A stretch of 64,000 nucleotides of DNA from Candidatus Thorarchaeota archaeon (lineage in GTDB: Archaea; Asgardarchaeota; Thorarchaeia; Thorarchaeales; Thorarchaeaceae): assembly GCA_011365025.1 (NCBI GenBank), contig RDOF01000014.1, forward strand, positions 3,138 to 67,137. Reading direction: 5' to 3'. Position 1 is the stretch's first letter. Each line of letters opens with the position of its first letter. The translations under genes and the position numbers were made by a program. Positions 53,390 through 61,536 of this stretch are shown one piece after another. The notes beneath the pieces were generated by a model. It saw only the letters and a program-made list of their open reading frames with translations, did no database searches and was not told where the DNA came from.

Positions 53390-53496
53390 TGCTGGTGGCA
53401 GAAATAGTCCACCACCAGCAAGCCTCGGAGCAGATTTCGAGGCTAAGAGCAGATGTCGTGTTTTCGAGGCAAGACGCAGGAGGGAAGTTCTGCGTC
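53390..53496 (-). ncRNA. Candidate structured RNA or lplA leader with three consecutive hairpins
   Basis: Read on the minus strand, three perfect stems occur in about 105 bases: GACGCAG/CTGCGTC (53496-53473), AGCCTCG/CGAGGCT (53444-53421), and TGCTGGTGG/CCACCAGCA (53420-53390). A TATA-like CCTTAAATG (about 53520-53527) predicts transcription starting near 53497, at the first stem. A T-rich stretch follows the last hairpin. It lies between the zinc-ribbon gene and lplA and could be a free RNA or the long 5' leader of lplA. No match to a known RNA family was recognised. Confidence 0.45.
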
Positions 53497-53554
53497 ACGA
53501 TTGATACTCTTTCCCTGCATTTAAGGTCCTACAGGAAAAAGCGCCAGAATACGA

Positions 53555-53866
53555 CTACTCTATCTGTGCCCCGCACTCATAGCAAATGCCTTCGCCTGGT
53601 TTTAGTCTGGCACCACAACCTGCACAATGAATTGGTGTGGAACGCTGTTGGAAGGTCAAGAACCTTCCATCTCTCCGAAGGTTAGCCAGACCTGTACCAT
53701 CGCTGTATAGCTCAGTGTATCCACAGTTTGCGCAGGTGAATGCAACAAGCGTCGCAGTGTACATCCCTGGTAGGTCTATCTTGATATGTGCATCTCCACC
53801 CCAAACATTGTGAGGTCCAGCTATCCTTCCATCTTCACACTTTGGGCATTTCTTGGAACGAATCAT
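53555..53866 (-). CDS. Zinc-ribbon protein with eight Cys
   Basis: A 103-residue protein with CxxC pairs near residues 7-10, 45-48, 80-83 and 94-97 (KCPKCEDG, CANCGYTEL, CAGCGARL, CYECGAQI), enough for two zinc ribbons. The middle resembles an archaeal transcription/RNA-type ribbon. Role unknown. First gene of the minus strand after the candidate RNA region. Confidence 0.8.
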   Translation of the reverse strand: MIRSKKCPKCEDGRIAGPHNVWGGDAHIKIDLPGMYTATLVAFTCANCGYTELYSDGTGLANLRRDGRFLTFQQRSTPIHCAGCGARLKPGEGICYECGAQIE

Positions 53867-53921
53867 CCCTTCTCCTCTGGCTTACATGGCGCCGAGAGAT
53901 TCATAATCTTTTGCGCTTATC

Positions 53922-55148
53922 TCAGACTTTCATGAAATAGGGACTCTCAAGGTAGTCTTTTAGTGCCTGCAAGAATTGGCCCGCAGGAGCTCCATCCAGT
54001 ACTCTATGGTCCACAGCACAACTAGCCATCATTGTGGATCGTATGGCAATCATGTCATCCATAACTACGGGCTTCTTCTTTATCTGACCCAGTGCAAGAA
54101 TGGCGGTTTCAGGCGGATTAATGACCGGTATGAAAAGGTCCACCTTGAAAGGACCCAGATTGGAAACAGTAAACGTGCTACCTGTGAGTTCGTCTGGCTG
54201 AATCTCGTTTGTCTTGATCCTCCTCCCCACATCCTTTGTTTCTGCTGCTATTTGCGTGATTGACTTCTTGTTTGCATTTCGAATAGTCGGCACCAAAAGG
54301 CCTGTCTCAGTTGCCATGGCCACTCCTATGTGTATCTCCTCTAGTAGATGCAAATCGTTTCCCACCAGAGTTGCATTGAACTTTGGGAAGCGCTCAAGAA
54401 CGTCAGCAACAGCCTTGACAATTATATCATTGAACGACACTCTGATGCCCTTTTTCTGGGAACGTGCATTGATGTCTTCCCTAAGCGCAACAACCTCTGT
54501 CATGTCAATCTCAGTTATCATGGTTATGTGCGGATTCTGTGCGCTCTGAGTCATCCTTCGCGCAATTGTTCTTCTGAGGGGAGTCAGTGTTTCCACGCCT
54601 CTGACTTTTCGATCCAGAGGAACTGCCGCCGCCTGTGGTTTGTGCGCTTCAACGTCTTTCTCGACAATTCGGCCTTCTGGTCCTGATCCTGTCATAAAGG
54701 TCAGGTCTATCCCCAATTCCTTGGCCTTTTTCTTTGCCCGCGGGGACGCTCGAATACGTCCGCTCGGCATTCGTGATTCCTGATGTTTTGCCTCAATCGG
54801 AGCTACCTTTTCGGTCTTTACGGCTTCTACTTGTGCAGCTGCTGTTTCTGGTATCGCTCCCGCAACCCTGGAGGACAGCTTCTTTGGTTTAATGTCTGGA
54901 ACCTTCTCTCCCTTTTCACCGATGAGCGCAATTGGCTCACTAATTGGAATTTCGTCGTTTACGTCACAAAGTATCTTGAGAAGTATCCCCTCTGCTGGGG
55001 CTTCCAGCTCAAACTCGTTCTTCTCCCCAAAGATTTCAACAACTGGTTCGCCGGCCTTTACTTGATCTCCTTCATTCTTCAGCCACTTCAGAATTACTCC
55101 ATACTCCATGGCGACACTCATTCGTTGCATAATCATGGTTGTGACCAA
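53922..55148 (-). CDS. Dihydrolipoamide acyltransferase (E2) of a 2-oxoacid dehydrogenase complex
   Basis: A 408-residue E2. The lipoyl domain (about 1-80) has VAMEYGVILKWLKNEGD and a lipoylation site in GEKNEFELEAP. A peripheral-subunit-binding domain follows (RIRASPRAKKKAKELG and TGSGPEGRIVEKDVE). The C-terminal catalytic domain carries AVDHRVLDGAPAGQFL with the active His. TTG 55148 has GAGGTG 6-7 bases upstream and gives a standard N-terminus; later ATGs would shorten the lipoyl domain. It accepts acyl groups from the E1 encoded just upstream and transfers them to CoA. No E3 gene is in the window. Confidence 0.92.
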   Translation of the reverse strand: MVTTMIMQRMSVAMEYGVILKWLKNEGDQVKAGEPVVEIFGEKNEFELEAPAEGILLKILCDVNDEIPISEPIALIGEKGEKVPDIKPKKLSSRVAGAIPETAAAQVEAVKTEKVAPIEAKHQESRMPSGRIRASPRAKKKAKELGIDLTFMTGSGPEGRIVEKDVEAHKPQAAAVPLDRKVRGVETLTPLRRTIARRMTQSAQNPHITMITEIDMTEVVALREDINARSQKKGIRVSFNDIIVKAVADVLERFPKFNATLVGNDLHLLEEIHIGVAMATETGLLVPTIRNANKKSITQIAAETKDVGRRIKTNEIQPDELTGSTFTVSNLGPFKVDLFIPVINPPETAILALGQIKKKPVVMDDMIAIRSTMMASCAVDHRVLDGAPAGQFLQALKDYLESPYFMKV

Positions 55149-55158
55149 TCTGTTCACC

Positions 55159-56133
55159 TCAAACGATATCACGAATTGCCTCAGCTATTCTCTTGTGATT
55201 GGGGATGAAGAAGTCCTCAAGCGGAGGACTGAATGGAACCGGGGTGTCGGGGGCGTTCACCCTCTTAATTGGGGCATCCAACCAGTCAAATGCCTCCTCT
55301 TGAACAAGTGCGGCAATCTCGGCCGTGGTCGCCCCAGTCCTTGTTTCTTCAGTTACTAATACTAGTCGACCGGTCTTCTTCACTGAGTCAATTAGGGTCT
55401 TTTTGTCAAGGGGTACTAGCGTTCGCGGGTCAATGACTTCTACGCTTATCCCGTCCTTTGCCAAATCCTCGGCCACTTCAAGCGCCTTGTGCAACATGAA
55501 CCATGTCCCCCATACTGTGACATCTGCCCCTTCTCTTCTTATCTTGGCTTCGCCAAAGGGGATTGTATATTCATCATCAGGGACTTCTTCCTTCTTATCA
55601 TATACCAGCTTGTGTTCAAAGAACATCACTGGGTCGGGGTCTCGAATCGCCGTCTTGATCAATCCTTTTGCGTCAGCTGCAAAGGCTGGGACTGCAATCT
55701 TGAGTCCGGGTGTATGCATGAACCAAGCCTCAAGGCTCTGGGAGTGATGTGATGCAATGTTTTTACCGCCTCCGAAGACGCTGCGCACAACGACAGGTAC
55801 CGAGGTCTGGCTTCCGAACATATATCGCATCTTGGCTGCTTGGTTGCACACCTGATCCATGGCTAGACTTATCAAATCGCCAAACATGATTTCTGCAACG
55901 GGACGCAGTCCTGTGATGGCGGCTCCAATTGCGGCTCCTACTATTGTATTCTCAGAGATGGGCGTGTCACGAACTCGCTCATCACCAAACTCCTCGCCAA
56001 GCCCCTTTGTGACTTTGAAGGCGCCGCCCCAATTCCTGCCAATGTCTTCGCCCAGCAGAAACACAGATTCATCACGGAGCATCTCTTCTCTGATTCCCGC
56101 TTTCAAAGCATCTCGATAGGTCATCTCAACCAT
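55159..56133 (-). CDS. 2-oxoacid dehydrogenase E1 component, beta subunit
   Basis: A 324-residue PdhB/AcoB-like subunit: TYRDALKAGIREEMLRD, VGAAIGAAITGLRPVAEIMF, and VEVIDPRTLVPLD with LVLVTEETRTGATTAEIA. Pairs with the alpha subunit for ThDP-dependent decarboxylation. It begins at the codon after the E1alpha stop and ends 10 bases from the E2 start. Family tests cannot separate pyruvate, acetoin and branched-chain types. Confidence 0.93.
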   Translation of the reverse strand: MVEMTYRDALKAGIREEMLRDESVFLLGEDIGRNWGGAFKVTKGLGEEFGDERVRDTPISENTIVGAAIGAAITGLRPVAEIMFGDLISLAMDQVCNQAAKMRYMFGSQTSVPVVVRSVFGGGKNIASHHSQSLEAWFMHTPGLKIAVPAFAADAKGLIKTAIRDPDPVMFFEHKLVYDKKEEVPDDEYTIPFGEAKIRREGADVTVWGTWFMLHKALEVAEDLAKDGISVEVIDPRTLVPLDKKTLIDSVKKTGRLVLVTEETRTGATTAEIAALVQEEAFDWLDAPIKRVNAPDTPVPFSPPLEDFFIPNHKRIAEAIRDIV

Positions 56134-57102
56134 TTAGGCCACCTCCGCAAACACGTCATCCAACGCCTCTTCTGGCTTAGGAAGCTCTGATTTTACGGCG
56201 AATTCAGCAGCCTTGTCAACTTCCCTTTGAAGCTTCTTCGCGATTCTATCGGCCTCTTTTTCGGTGAGTGCATTCTGTTCAACAGCAATTCTCTTGATGA
56301 TTTCCACAGCATCCCGATTCAACCAGTGTTCTGCCTCCTCTTGTGGCCTATACTTGGCTTGGTCGAATCGAGAATGCCCTCTCATCCTATACGTCTTGCA
56401 TTCAATGAGACTTGGTCCTTCACCCTTTCTAGCCCTTTTCACAGCATCAACGGTGGCTTCATAGACTTCCAGAGCATTATTGCCGTCAACCACTACGGAG
56501 GGAGTACAATACCCTGCTGCGCGATCTGCAATGTTTTGGCTTGGGCAGGTGAGTTGAATTGGTGTTCCCATGGCATACAAATTATTCTCAACCACCCACA
56601 CTACTGGAAGATTCCAGATTGCAGCCATATTGAGGGACTCCCCGAAAGTGCCATTATTTGATGCTCCATCTCCAAAGAAGCATACCACGACTTCATCAGT
56701 GCCTCTCATTTTTGCAGAGAGCGCTGCACCTACAGCTATTGGCAATCCGGATGCAACTACTCCAGTAGCCCCCAGTACGCCGACATCAAACTGCGTGATG
56801 TGCATGCTTCCCCCTTTTCCCTTGCACGAGCCCGTCTTTTTTCCCAGTAGCTCAGCAAGTGCTGCATTCATATCTGCACCCTTGCCAACGACGTGTCCAT
56901 GGCCTCTGTGTGTGCTTTGGATCCAATCTGTCTTCTTTAGTGCCGCAGTTACTCCGGCAGCTACGGCTTCCTGTCCAAGATAGAGGTGGAGCGTGCCCGG
57001 TACTATGTTTTCACCAAACAGCTCCCAGACCTTCTCCTCGAATTTGCGGATTTTGGTAGTGCGTGTATAGAGGTCAATCAGGAGATTCTTCTTTGTCGAC
57101 AT
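56134..57102 (-). CDS. 2-oxoacid dehydrogenase E1 component, alpha subunit
   Basis: A 322-residue PdhA/AcoA-like subunit with the ThDP motif GDGASNNGTFGESLNMA, MHITQFDVGVLGATGVV, and a conserved TYRMRGHSRFDQAKYR (the phosphorylation-loop region). First gene of the E1alpha-E1beta-E2 operon. The long intergenic region upstream may hold its regulation. Confidence 0.93.
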   Translation of the reverse strand: MSTKKNLLIDLYTRTTKIRKFEEKVWELFGENIVPGTLHLYLGQEAVAAGVTAALKKTDWIQSTHRGHGHVVGKGADMNAALAELLGKKTGSCKGKGGSMHITQFDVGVLGATGVVASGLPIAVGAALSAKMRGTDEVVVCFFGDGASNNGTFGESLNMAAIWNLPVVWVVENNLYAMGTPIQLTCPSQNIADRAAGYCTPSVVVDGNNALEVYEATVDAVKRARKGEGPSLIECKTYRMRGHSRFDQAKYRPQEEAEHWLNRDAVEIIKRIAVEQNALTEKEADRIAKKLQREVDKAAEFAVKSELPKPEEALDDVFAEVA

Positions 57103-57616
57103 TGTTCATCTCATCCATTATTGGTTGAGGCTTATGAGGCGCATCGGTTTTCCAGTTCTGATAAAGGCTTCGAACTAGCAAAGGCGGATGCTCTGCTCAT
57201 CTTTAACCGCAACACCTGCGTTTCTCAACACAGTGCAGGTGTACGTCCGTACACAGCAAGCATCATATTCGCGTTTCGATATCCAACGATTGGTTAGGGA
57301 TGTGGAATAGCTCATAGTTGCGTTTGGAATTGTACGGCAAGTACCTCTTTCTGCGTCCCTACAACCTCCTAATTCTTCACGAACAAGAATCTCACATCTT
57401 CCTCAGAACTCCCCCCATCACTCTTGGGGGGTATGGCGTGAAAGAGGCGGGCATCAAGGCAGTCCTCATCTCACGATGAATCCAATCTTGATGCATACTG
57501 GAATAGAATGTAAAAGAAACGTGAGTCATTGATGAGCAATTGTTACTCACAATCATTTCGCAATTACTCTGCTTCGGACTGCTCTAGGTTATTTGAATAG
57601 TAAGAAATAGATCTGA
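57103..57616. other. Long intergenic region upstream of the E1alpha gene with several hairpins and no gene
   Basis: About 510 bases without a convincing ORF. Contents: a stem ACACCTGC/GCAGGTGT with a 15-base loop (57212-57242), a short palindrome GTACGTCCGTAC (57241-57252), and a C6/G6 stem (CCCCCC, 9-base loop, GGGGGG, 57411-57431). Any promoter for the E1alpha operon must lie here on the minus strand, but no classic TATA box stands out. Possible leader structure, small RNA or degenerate sequence; I cannot tell. Confidence 0.4.
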
Positions 57617-57649
57617 GGAAGGCAGCCTGATTTTTCAGTCGTGCCTTCC
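57617..57649 (-). terminator. Terminator of the bactofilin-like gene
   Basis: A compound hairpin: outer stem GGAAGGCA/TGCCTTCC with an inner CTGA/TCAG stem. On the minus strand it is followed by a T-rich stretch. Confidence 0.6.
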
Positions 57650-57664
57650 GTTAAGACTAGCAGC

Positions 57665-58906
57665 CTACTTCATCTGTTCAGGCGGGGGGAGTTGATCGAC
57701 CTTTCTTGGGTCTTCTCTGAAGCGTACATCGCTCTCTGCATCAAGCGTTTCCGTGTAGAGAACCTCCCCTTCAACAATGGATTCACGTTCAATGTAGATT
57801 TTGCGACCATATATGCTTCCGACTCTTGCCCTCTCTTCAATCCTAATATCATCACCATAGAGGGACTTTGTGCGAGCTCTTTCTCTGATGAGAATTTCAG
57901 GGGATTCTACATTGCAGGTGACCTCTGCCCTGCGTCCTATCCTGAATCCATCTTCAGCCTTGACGTAGTCAGCATCGATCTGTCCACCAACGATGATGCG
58001 GAATGTATCTATGCGCCCGCTGGCGGTAACAGTGCCGCCCACTTTGATTTTCTTGTCGCACTTCAGGTTGCCCCCAATTTCAATCTTGCCGCCAACTTCG
58101 AGGTCTCCGGTCAATGTCAACGGTCCCTCAGTGATGAATTTCCCTCCGACATCCACTGTGGCACCATGCGCAGCACCTCCGATAGCCACCTTCCCTCCGA
58201 CATCTATGTCGTCGAAAGTAAGATCTCCGTCAGTTCGGAATGTGCCTCCGACATCAATAGACCCAATCCTGGAGCCTGCCCCAAGAGCAACAGATCCTCC
58301 CACATTAATTTCCTCTATTTCCATGGAACCTGAGGCCTTGAAGCTGCCTCCAACATTGACCTTCTCTATTTTTCCATCTGCAGCTTTCCCAGAGCCTCCG
58401 GCACTCAGCTCCGCGATTGTGCTCCTTCCTTCGATTTTCACTGACCCGCCTCCAGAAACCCTTGCAATCTCTGCGTCACCCTCAACTGATACGGAGCCAC
58501 CGCCGCTAACTTTCTGTGCTTTAGCATTTCCGCCCACTTTCACTGAGCCGCCTCCACTTGCGGAGTTGCATTCCAAATCCTTATCAATTCTAAGAGTACC
58601 ACCAGCTCGAAATTCCTGCCCTTTCGCAGAGCCTTCAACAGCAAGACTGCCTCTGCGATTCTCGGCAAATGATTCTACATTGAGGTTTCCTGAAATTGTG
58701 ATGAGATCACTGCTTTTCCCTGACAGTGAATGTGCTCTCAACGAGCCTTCGAAAACGGTTTCACCTTTGACCTCAACTTGGCCGGTCACAACTATTTCTC
58801 TTCCATCCTTTGGGACAACCGACCTGCACCTGTCAAGGACAAGGTCCCCTTCAATTGTGCCAATTTCAACTACATTTTCATTCTTGAATTTGTGAGAATC
58901 TGCCAT
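57665..58906 (-). CDS. Large bactofilin-like beta-helical repeat protein
   Basis: A 413-residue protein composed almost wholly of short Gly-rich repeats of the type VGGSVKVGGNAKAQKVSGGG and DVGGKFITEGPL, which predict a long right-handed beta-helix of the polymer-forming (bactofilin/DUF-type) kind. It has no signal peptide or membrane segment. It ends in charged repeats (RERARTKSLYGDDIRIEE, GRKIYIERESIVEGEV) and a Pro-rich tail. Bactofilins form scaffolds in bacteria; a related role in Asgard cells is inference. ATG 58906 has AAGGTGA about 8 bases upstream; the ORF could begin at GTG 58918. About twice a typical bactofilin. Confidence 0.72.
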   Translation of the reverse strand: MADSHKFKNENVVEIGTIEGDLVLDRCRSVVPKDGREIVVTGQVEVKGETVFEGSLRAHSLSGKSSDLITISGNLNVESFAENRRGSLAVEGSAKGQEFRAGGTLRIDKDLECNSASGGGSVKVGGNAKAQKVSGGGSVSVEGDAEIARVSGGGSVKIEGRSTIAELSAGGSGKAADGKIEKVNVGGSFKASGSMEIEEINVGGSVALGAGSRIGSIDVGGTFRTDGDLTFDDIDVGGKVAIGGAAHGATVDVGGKFITEGPLTLTGDLEVGGKIEIGGNLKCDKKIKVGGTVTASGRIDTFRIIVGGQIDADYVKAEDGFRIGRRAEVTCNVESPEILIRERARTKSLYGDDIRIEERARVGSIYGRKIYIERESIVEGEVLYTETLDAESDVRFREDPRKVDQLPPPEQMK

Positions 58907-59027
58907 TCTTGTGCTCACCTTGATTATCTAATTCTATGATTAAGGCCCCCAATTCCGTATTTAAAGCGAAGTCACGAAATGAAGTCACAATATGTGACCT
59001 CGCAAACCGAGGATGCACCAGGGGCAC

Positions 59028-59342
59028 TCACATCCCTATGATTGGTTCTGGTATTGGAATTCCCACAAGTCCTGCCATTCTCTTGTAGAGTTCCAAATAC
59101 TGATGTCCTCTCACTGTCACACTGTAGACTCTCTGCCCCTCTTCATCATCTTCTTCCAGGAGGCCTCTCTCACAGAGCTCAGTGATGGTTTCCTTTGCTC
59201 TATCTACGGGCATATTTGTGGAGCGAGCGGCTCTGGTGAGTGGACAGTATCCGTATATGTAGATGACACGAATAATCTCTGCAAATATATCATAGCGTGT
59301 ACGTTTAATCCGTTCGATTTTTTTCTTCTTCGTCGACACCAT
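59028..59342 (-). CDS. Archaeal winged-helix transcriptional regulator
   Basis: A 104-residue DNA-binding protein: a basic N-terminus (STKKKKIERIKRTRYDIF), a helix-turn-helix core (LTRAARSTNMPVDRAKETI) and a wing (GQRVYSVTVRGHQYLELYK). ATG 59342 has AAGGTG in front. It lies between the bactofilin-like gene and the longin/roadblock gene. Targets unknown. Confidence 0.8.
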   Translation of the reverse strand: MVSTKKKKIERIKRTRYDIFAEIIRVIYIYGYCPLTRAARSTNMPVDRAKETITELCERGLLEEDDEEGQRVYSVTVRGHQYLELYKRMAGLVGIPIPEPIIGM

Positions 59343-59444
59343 GCCGCACCTTGAGTATTGGATATTCATTCTCTCATAAAAGTTCATTTGCCTGTGTAAG
59401 AACCTTGAACAGAGTTGCGTGTCGACTATCTACAAGTAAGGCTT

Positions 59445-59460
59445 ATGACCCATATCAAAC
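59445..59460 (+). promoter_or_regulatory. Shared promoter element (copy 1)
   Basis: ATGACCCATATCAAAC, 48 bases before the ATG of the longin/roadblock gene. The same 16 bases with one difference occur ahead of the methylmalonyl-CoA mutase gene, and a CTTAACT block follows each copy within 25 bases. Confidence 0.5.
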
Positions 59461-59492
59461 GCCTTTTCTTAACTGCTAGCTAGGTAGAGAAA

Positions 59493-60236
59493 ATGATACT
59501 TCAGATTCATCTTGTGAAAAGCAATGGCGACACAATCTACGGAAGGTCATACGAGACCGCTCCCCCGACCAGAATGAGTGCTGTTCCTGCACATGTGAAA
59601 GCTTGTGCAACACTCTATCAGTCCAGCGCAAGAACGGTGCGTGATAGAATCTACACCCTTGAACAAGATGATGGGCTCTGGGGGTTCCTATTCCTTGATT
59701 CCTTTGTCTTCGTATTCCTGACGCAGAGGGAGGCCACTCTTTCAACAACAAAGAAGATGATTCTCTCCCTAGGCAAGGAAATCTCTGGTTCTTACGGAGA
59801 TATCATTAATTCATGGAGCGGCAGCATCAGCGATTTTGAAGGAATTGATGGTTTAGTTGATAGGTACCTTAGCTGGGATTTGGGCGCCCCCTCAAAGAAG
59901 GAACTGAAGCTGTTCACCAGGCTAGTCGATTCGGTTCTTGAGAAGGGAAATATAGCTTATGCAGGGATAATTGATGCCAAAGGAAACATGATTGTGGGAA
60001 ATGTCCCTGACAGTCACGTGATTTTCATCAAGAATGAGCTTTCGGATGACGCCATAGATCCATCAAGAGACCTCATTCCCACTTCCATAGAAATCCAAGG
60101 GCATCTCGTGCAGTTGCTTCGAGTCAGGTCTCTAACCATAGTCGCGGCTTCGTATCCTGATGCAGGAAGATTTCCTGCTGTAAAGGCTGTCGATGAGATT
60201 GCGCATGAAATTGCAGCACTGCCCAAGAAGTCATAA
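59493..60236 (+). CDS. Longin-like plus roadblock-like two-domain protein
   Basis: A 247-residue protein. Residues 1-130 have the longin pattern: the opening strand MILQIHLVKSNGDTIYGRSY, the strand pair GFLFLDSFVFVFLTQREA, and a long helix TTKKMILSLGKEISGSYGDI. Residues about 140-245 have a roadblock/LC7-like layout (NIAYAGIIDAKGNMIVGNV; LVQLLRVRSLTIVAASYP). In eukaryotes both folds belong to small-GTPase regulators and adaptor complexes (for example Ragulator, TRAPP and Mon1-type proteins), and Asgard archaea carry both. Its partner GTPase is not shown here. AGGTAGAG lies just upstream of the ATG. Confidence 0.72.
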   Translation: MILQIHLVKSNGDTIYGRSYETAPPTRMSAVPAHVKACATLYQSSARTVRDRIYTLEQDDGLWGFLFLDSFVFVFLTQREATLSTTKKMILSLGKEISGSYGDIINSWSGSISDFEGIDGLVDRYLSWDLGAPSKKELKLFTRLVDSVLEKGNIAYAGIIDAKGNMIVGNVPDSHVIFIKNELSDDAIDPSRDLIPTSIEIQGHLVQLLRVRSLTIVAASYPDAGRFPAVKAVDEIAHEIAALPKKS

Positions 60237-60274
60237 CCTCTAAATCTTAGAGTGAGTACTTGGGATTACAGTGA

Positions 60275-60919
60275 ATGACAATGCTGGTTTTAGGCATCAG
60301 TGGATCCCCAAAGAAAGAGAAGTCGAACACACGGTTCCTTTTGCAGAAGGCGCTTGAGGCCGCATCGGACACTCTCTCTGCTGGGCAGGAAGGGGAGGAG
60401 TCCACTCTCTTGTTGGACCTTTGTGATTATGAAATACGACGATGCACCGGCTGCGATGCATGTGTGAGAAAACGACCTTGCCCAGAGAGTTCTCATGATA
60501 ACATGCCTGAGTTGGAGCGACAACTCCTGCAAGCAGATGCAATAATTATTGCTGCACCGTCCTACTTCACGTCAGTCCCGGGTCTTCTCAAAGACTTCAT
60601 TGATAGAACGCGCACAATGAAGATGCTGGACCATCAATTGAAAGACAAGATCTTCGGCGCAATCACATATGCCGGTCTCAAATACGGGGGACAGGAACAT
60701 GTTATCGACATGCTCAATCGATATGCTCTGGGACAAGGAATGGTCGTTGTTGGCTCTGTAGGTAGTCCTGTTATGCATGGCGCCTTTGGTTCAGGAAGCA
60801 TGCAGACTGACGAGGGAAAATGGCGGCATGCCACTGACGACCTGTTGGCAATAGACGCAAGCAGAGAATTGGGTCGTCGAATTTCTGAGCTTCTTAGGAA
60901 GCTAAAACGCGAGGAGTAA
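60275..60919 (+). CDS. NAD(P)H-dependent FMN reductase / iron-sulfur flavoprotein
   Basis: A 214-residue flavodoxin-fold protein: the FMN loop LGISGSPKKEKSNT, the Cys cluster RCTGCDACVRKRPCPES (Cys-x-x-Cys-x-x-Cys-type Fe-S site), and the flavin-binding APSYFTSVPGLLKDFIDR. It transfers electrons between NAD(P)H or ferredoxin and FMN. It is 2 bases upstream of the cobalamin adenosyltransferase gene, and such flavoproteins can reduce cobalamin, so the pair may supply reduced B12. Confidence 0.88.
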   Translation: MTMLVLGISGSPKKEKSNTRFLLQKALEAASDTLSAGQEGEESTLLLDLCDYEIRRCTGCDACVRKRPCPESSHDNMPELERQLLQADAIIIAAPSYFTSVPGLLKDFIDRTRTMKMLDHQLKDKIFGAITYAGLKYGGQEHVIDMLNRYALGQGMVVVGSVGSPVMHGAFGSGSMQTDEGKWRHATDDLLAIDASRELGRRISELLRKLKREE

Positions 60920-60921
60920 AA

Positions 60922-61485
60922 ATGGCGGGTACATCAGGTCCTGGATTCGTTCAAGTCTACACGGGTAATGGAAAGGGAAAGACCACGTGCGCATTGGGAG
61001 CAGGACTACGAGCTGCGGGACATGGCTTCAGTGTGCTCATGATCTGTTTCATGAAAGCAAGAGTGGCGACACGGTCCGAGGGGAGCGAAGTCAACTATGG
61101 TGAGTTCAAAAGCCTCGATTCCATATCAAACTTCACAATACTGCCTGTTGGAAGAGAAACCTTCGTGAATAAGGAGAATCCAGATCCAATTGACATAGAC
61201 ATGGCCCAAGATGGCCTATCCAGGGCAAGAGATGCGCTTCAAGGTGGTCTATATGATGTCGTGATTCTGGATGAACTCAATGTTGCCGTGGAATGGAATC
61301 TCATATCCTTGGAGGACCAGCTGAGTCTAATCGATTTGAAGCCGCCTCACGTTGAGCTAATTATGACCGGGCGATATGCACATCCAGAGGTTCTTGACAA
61401 AGCTGACCTTGTTACTGAAATGACTGAGGTAAAGCATTACTTTGAAGCAAGGAATGTACTTGCCAGACGCGGGTTTGAATACTAG
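60922..61485 (+). CDS. cobA: Cob(I)alamin adenosyltransferase (CobA/BtuR type)
   Basis: A 187-residue ATP:corrinoid adenosyltransferase with the P-loop YTGNGKGKTTCALGAGLRAAG, the late VVILDELNVAVEWNLI and the helix LIDLKPPHVELIMTGRYAHPEVLD. It makes adenosylcobalamin, the cofactor of the methylmalonyl-CoA mutase encoded nearby. GAGG lies just before the ATG. Confidence 0.92.
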   Translation: MAGTSGPGFVQVYTGNGKGKTTCALGAGLRAAGHGFSVLMICFMKARVATRSEGSEVNYGEFKSLDSISNFTILPVGRETFVNKENPDPIDIDMAQDGLSRARDALQGGLYDVVILDELNVAVEWNLISLEDQLSLIDLKPPHVELIMTGRYAHPEVLDKADLVTEMTEVKHYFEARNVLARRGFEY

Positions 61486-61504
61486 ATCCAAAAGAAAGAG
61501 GTGT

Positions 61505-61527
61505 GCCCGGCACATCTGTAACCGGGC
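61505..61527. terminator. Convergent-gene terminator hairpin
   Basis: GCCCGG, 11-base loop, CCGGGC, between the cobA stop and the end of the YbjN-like gene. Confidence 0.55.
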
Positions 61528-61536
61528 TACTGGCGG

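Noticed and set aside
57411..57431. C6/G6 hairpin as a terminator of the E1alpha operon
   Set aside because: It lies upstream of the E1alpha start on the minus strand, so it cannot end that operon; kept only as a structural note.
57641..58333. Plus-strand 230-codon ORF opposite the bactofilin-like gene
   Set aside because: It is the complement of a strongly patterned Gly-rich repeat protein; its own translation has no family signal and no ribosome-binding site.
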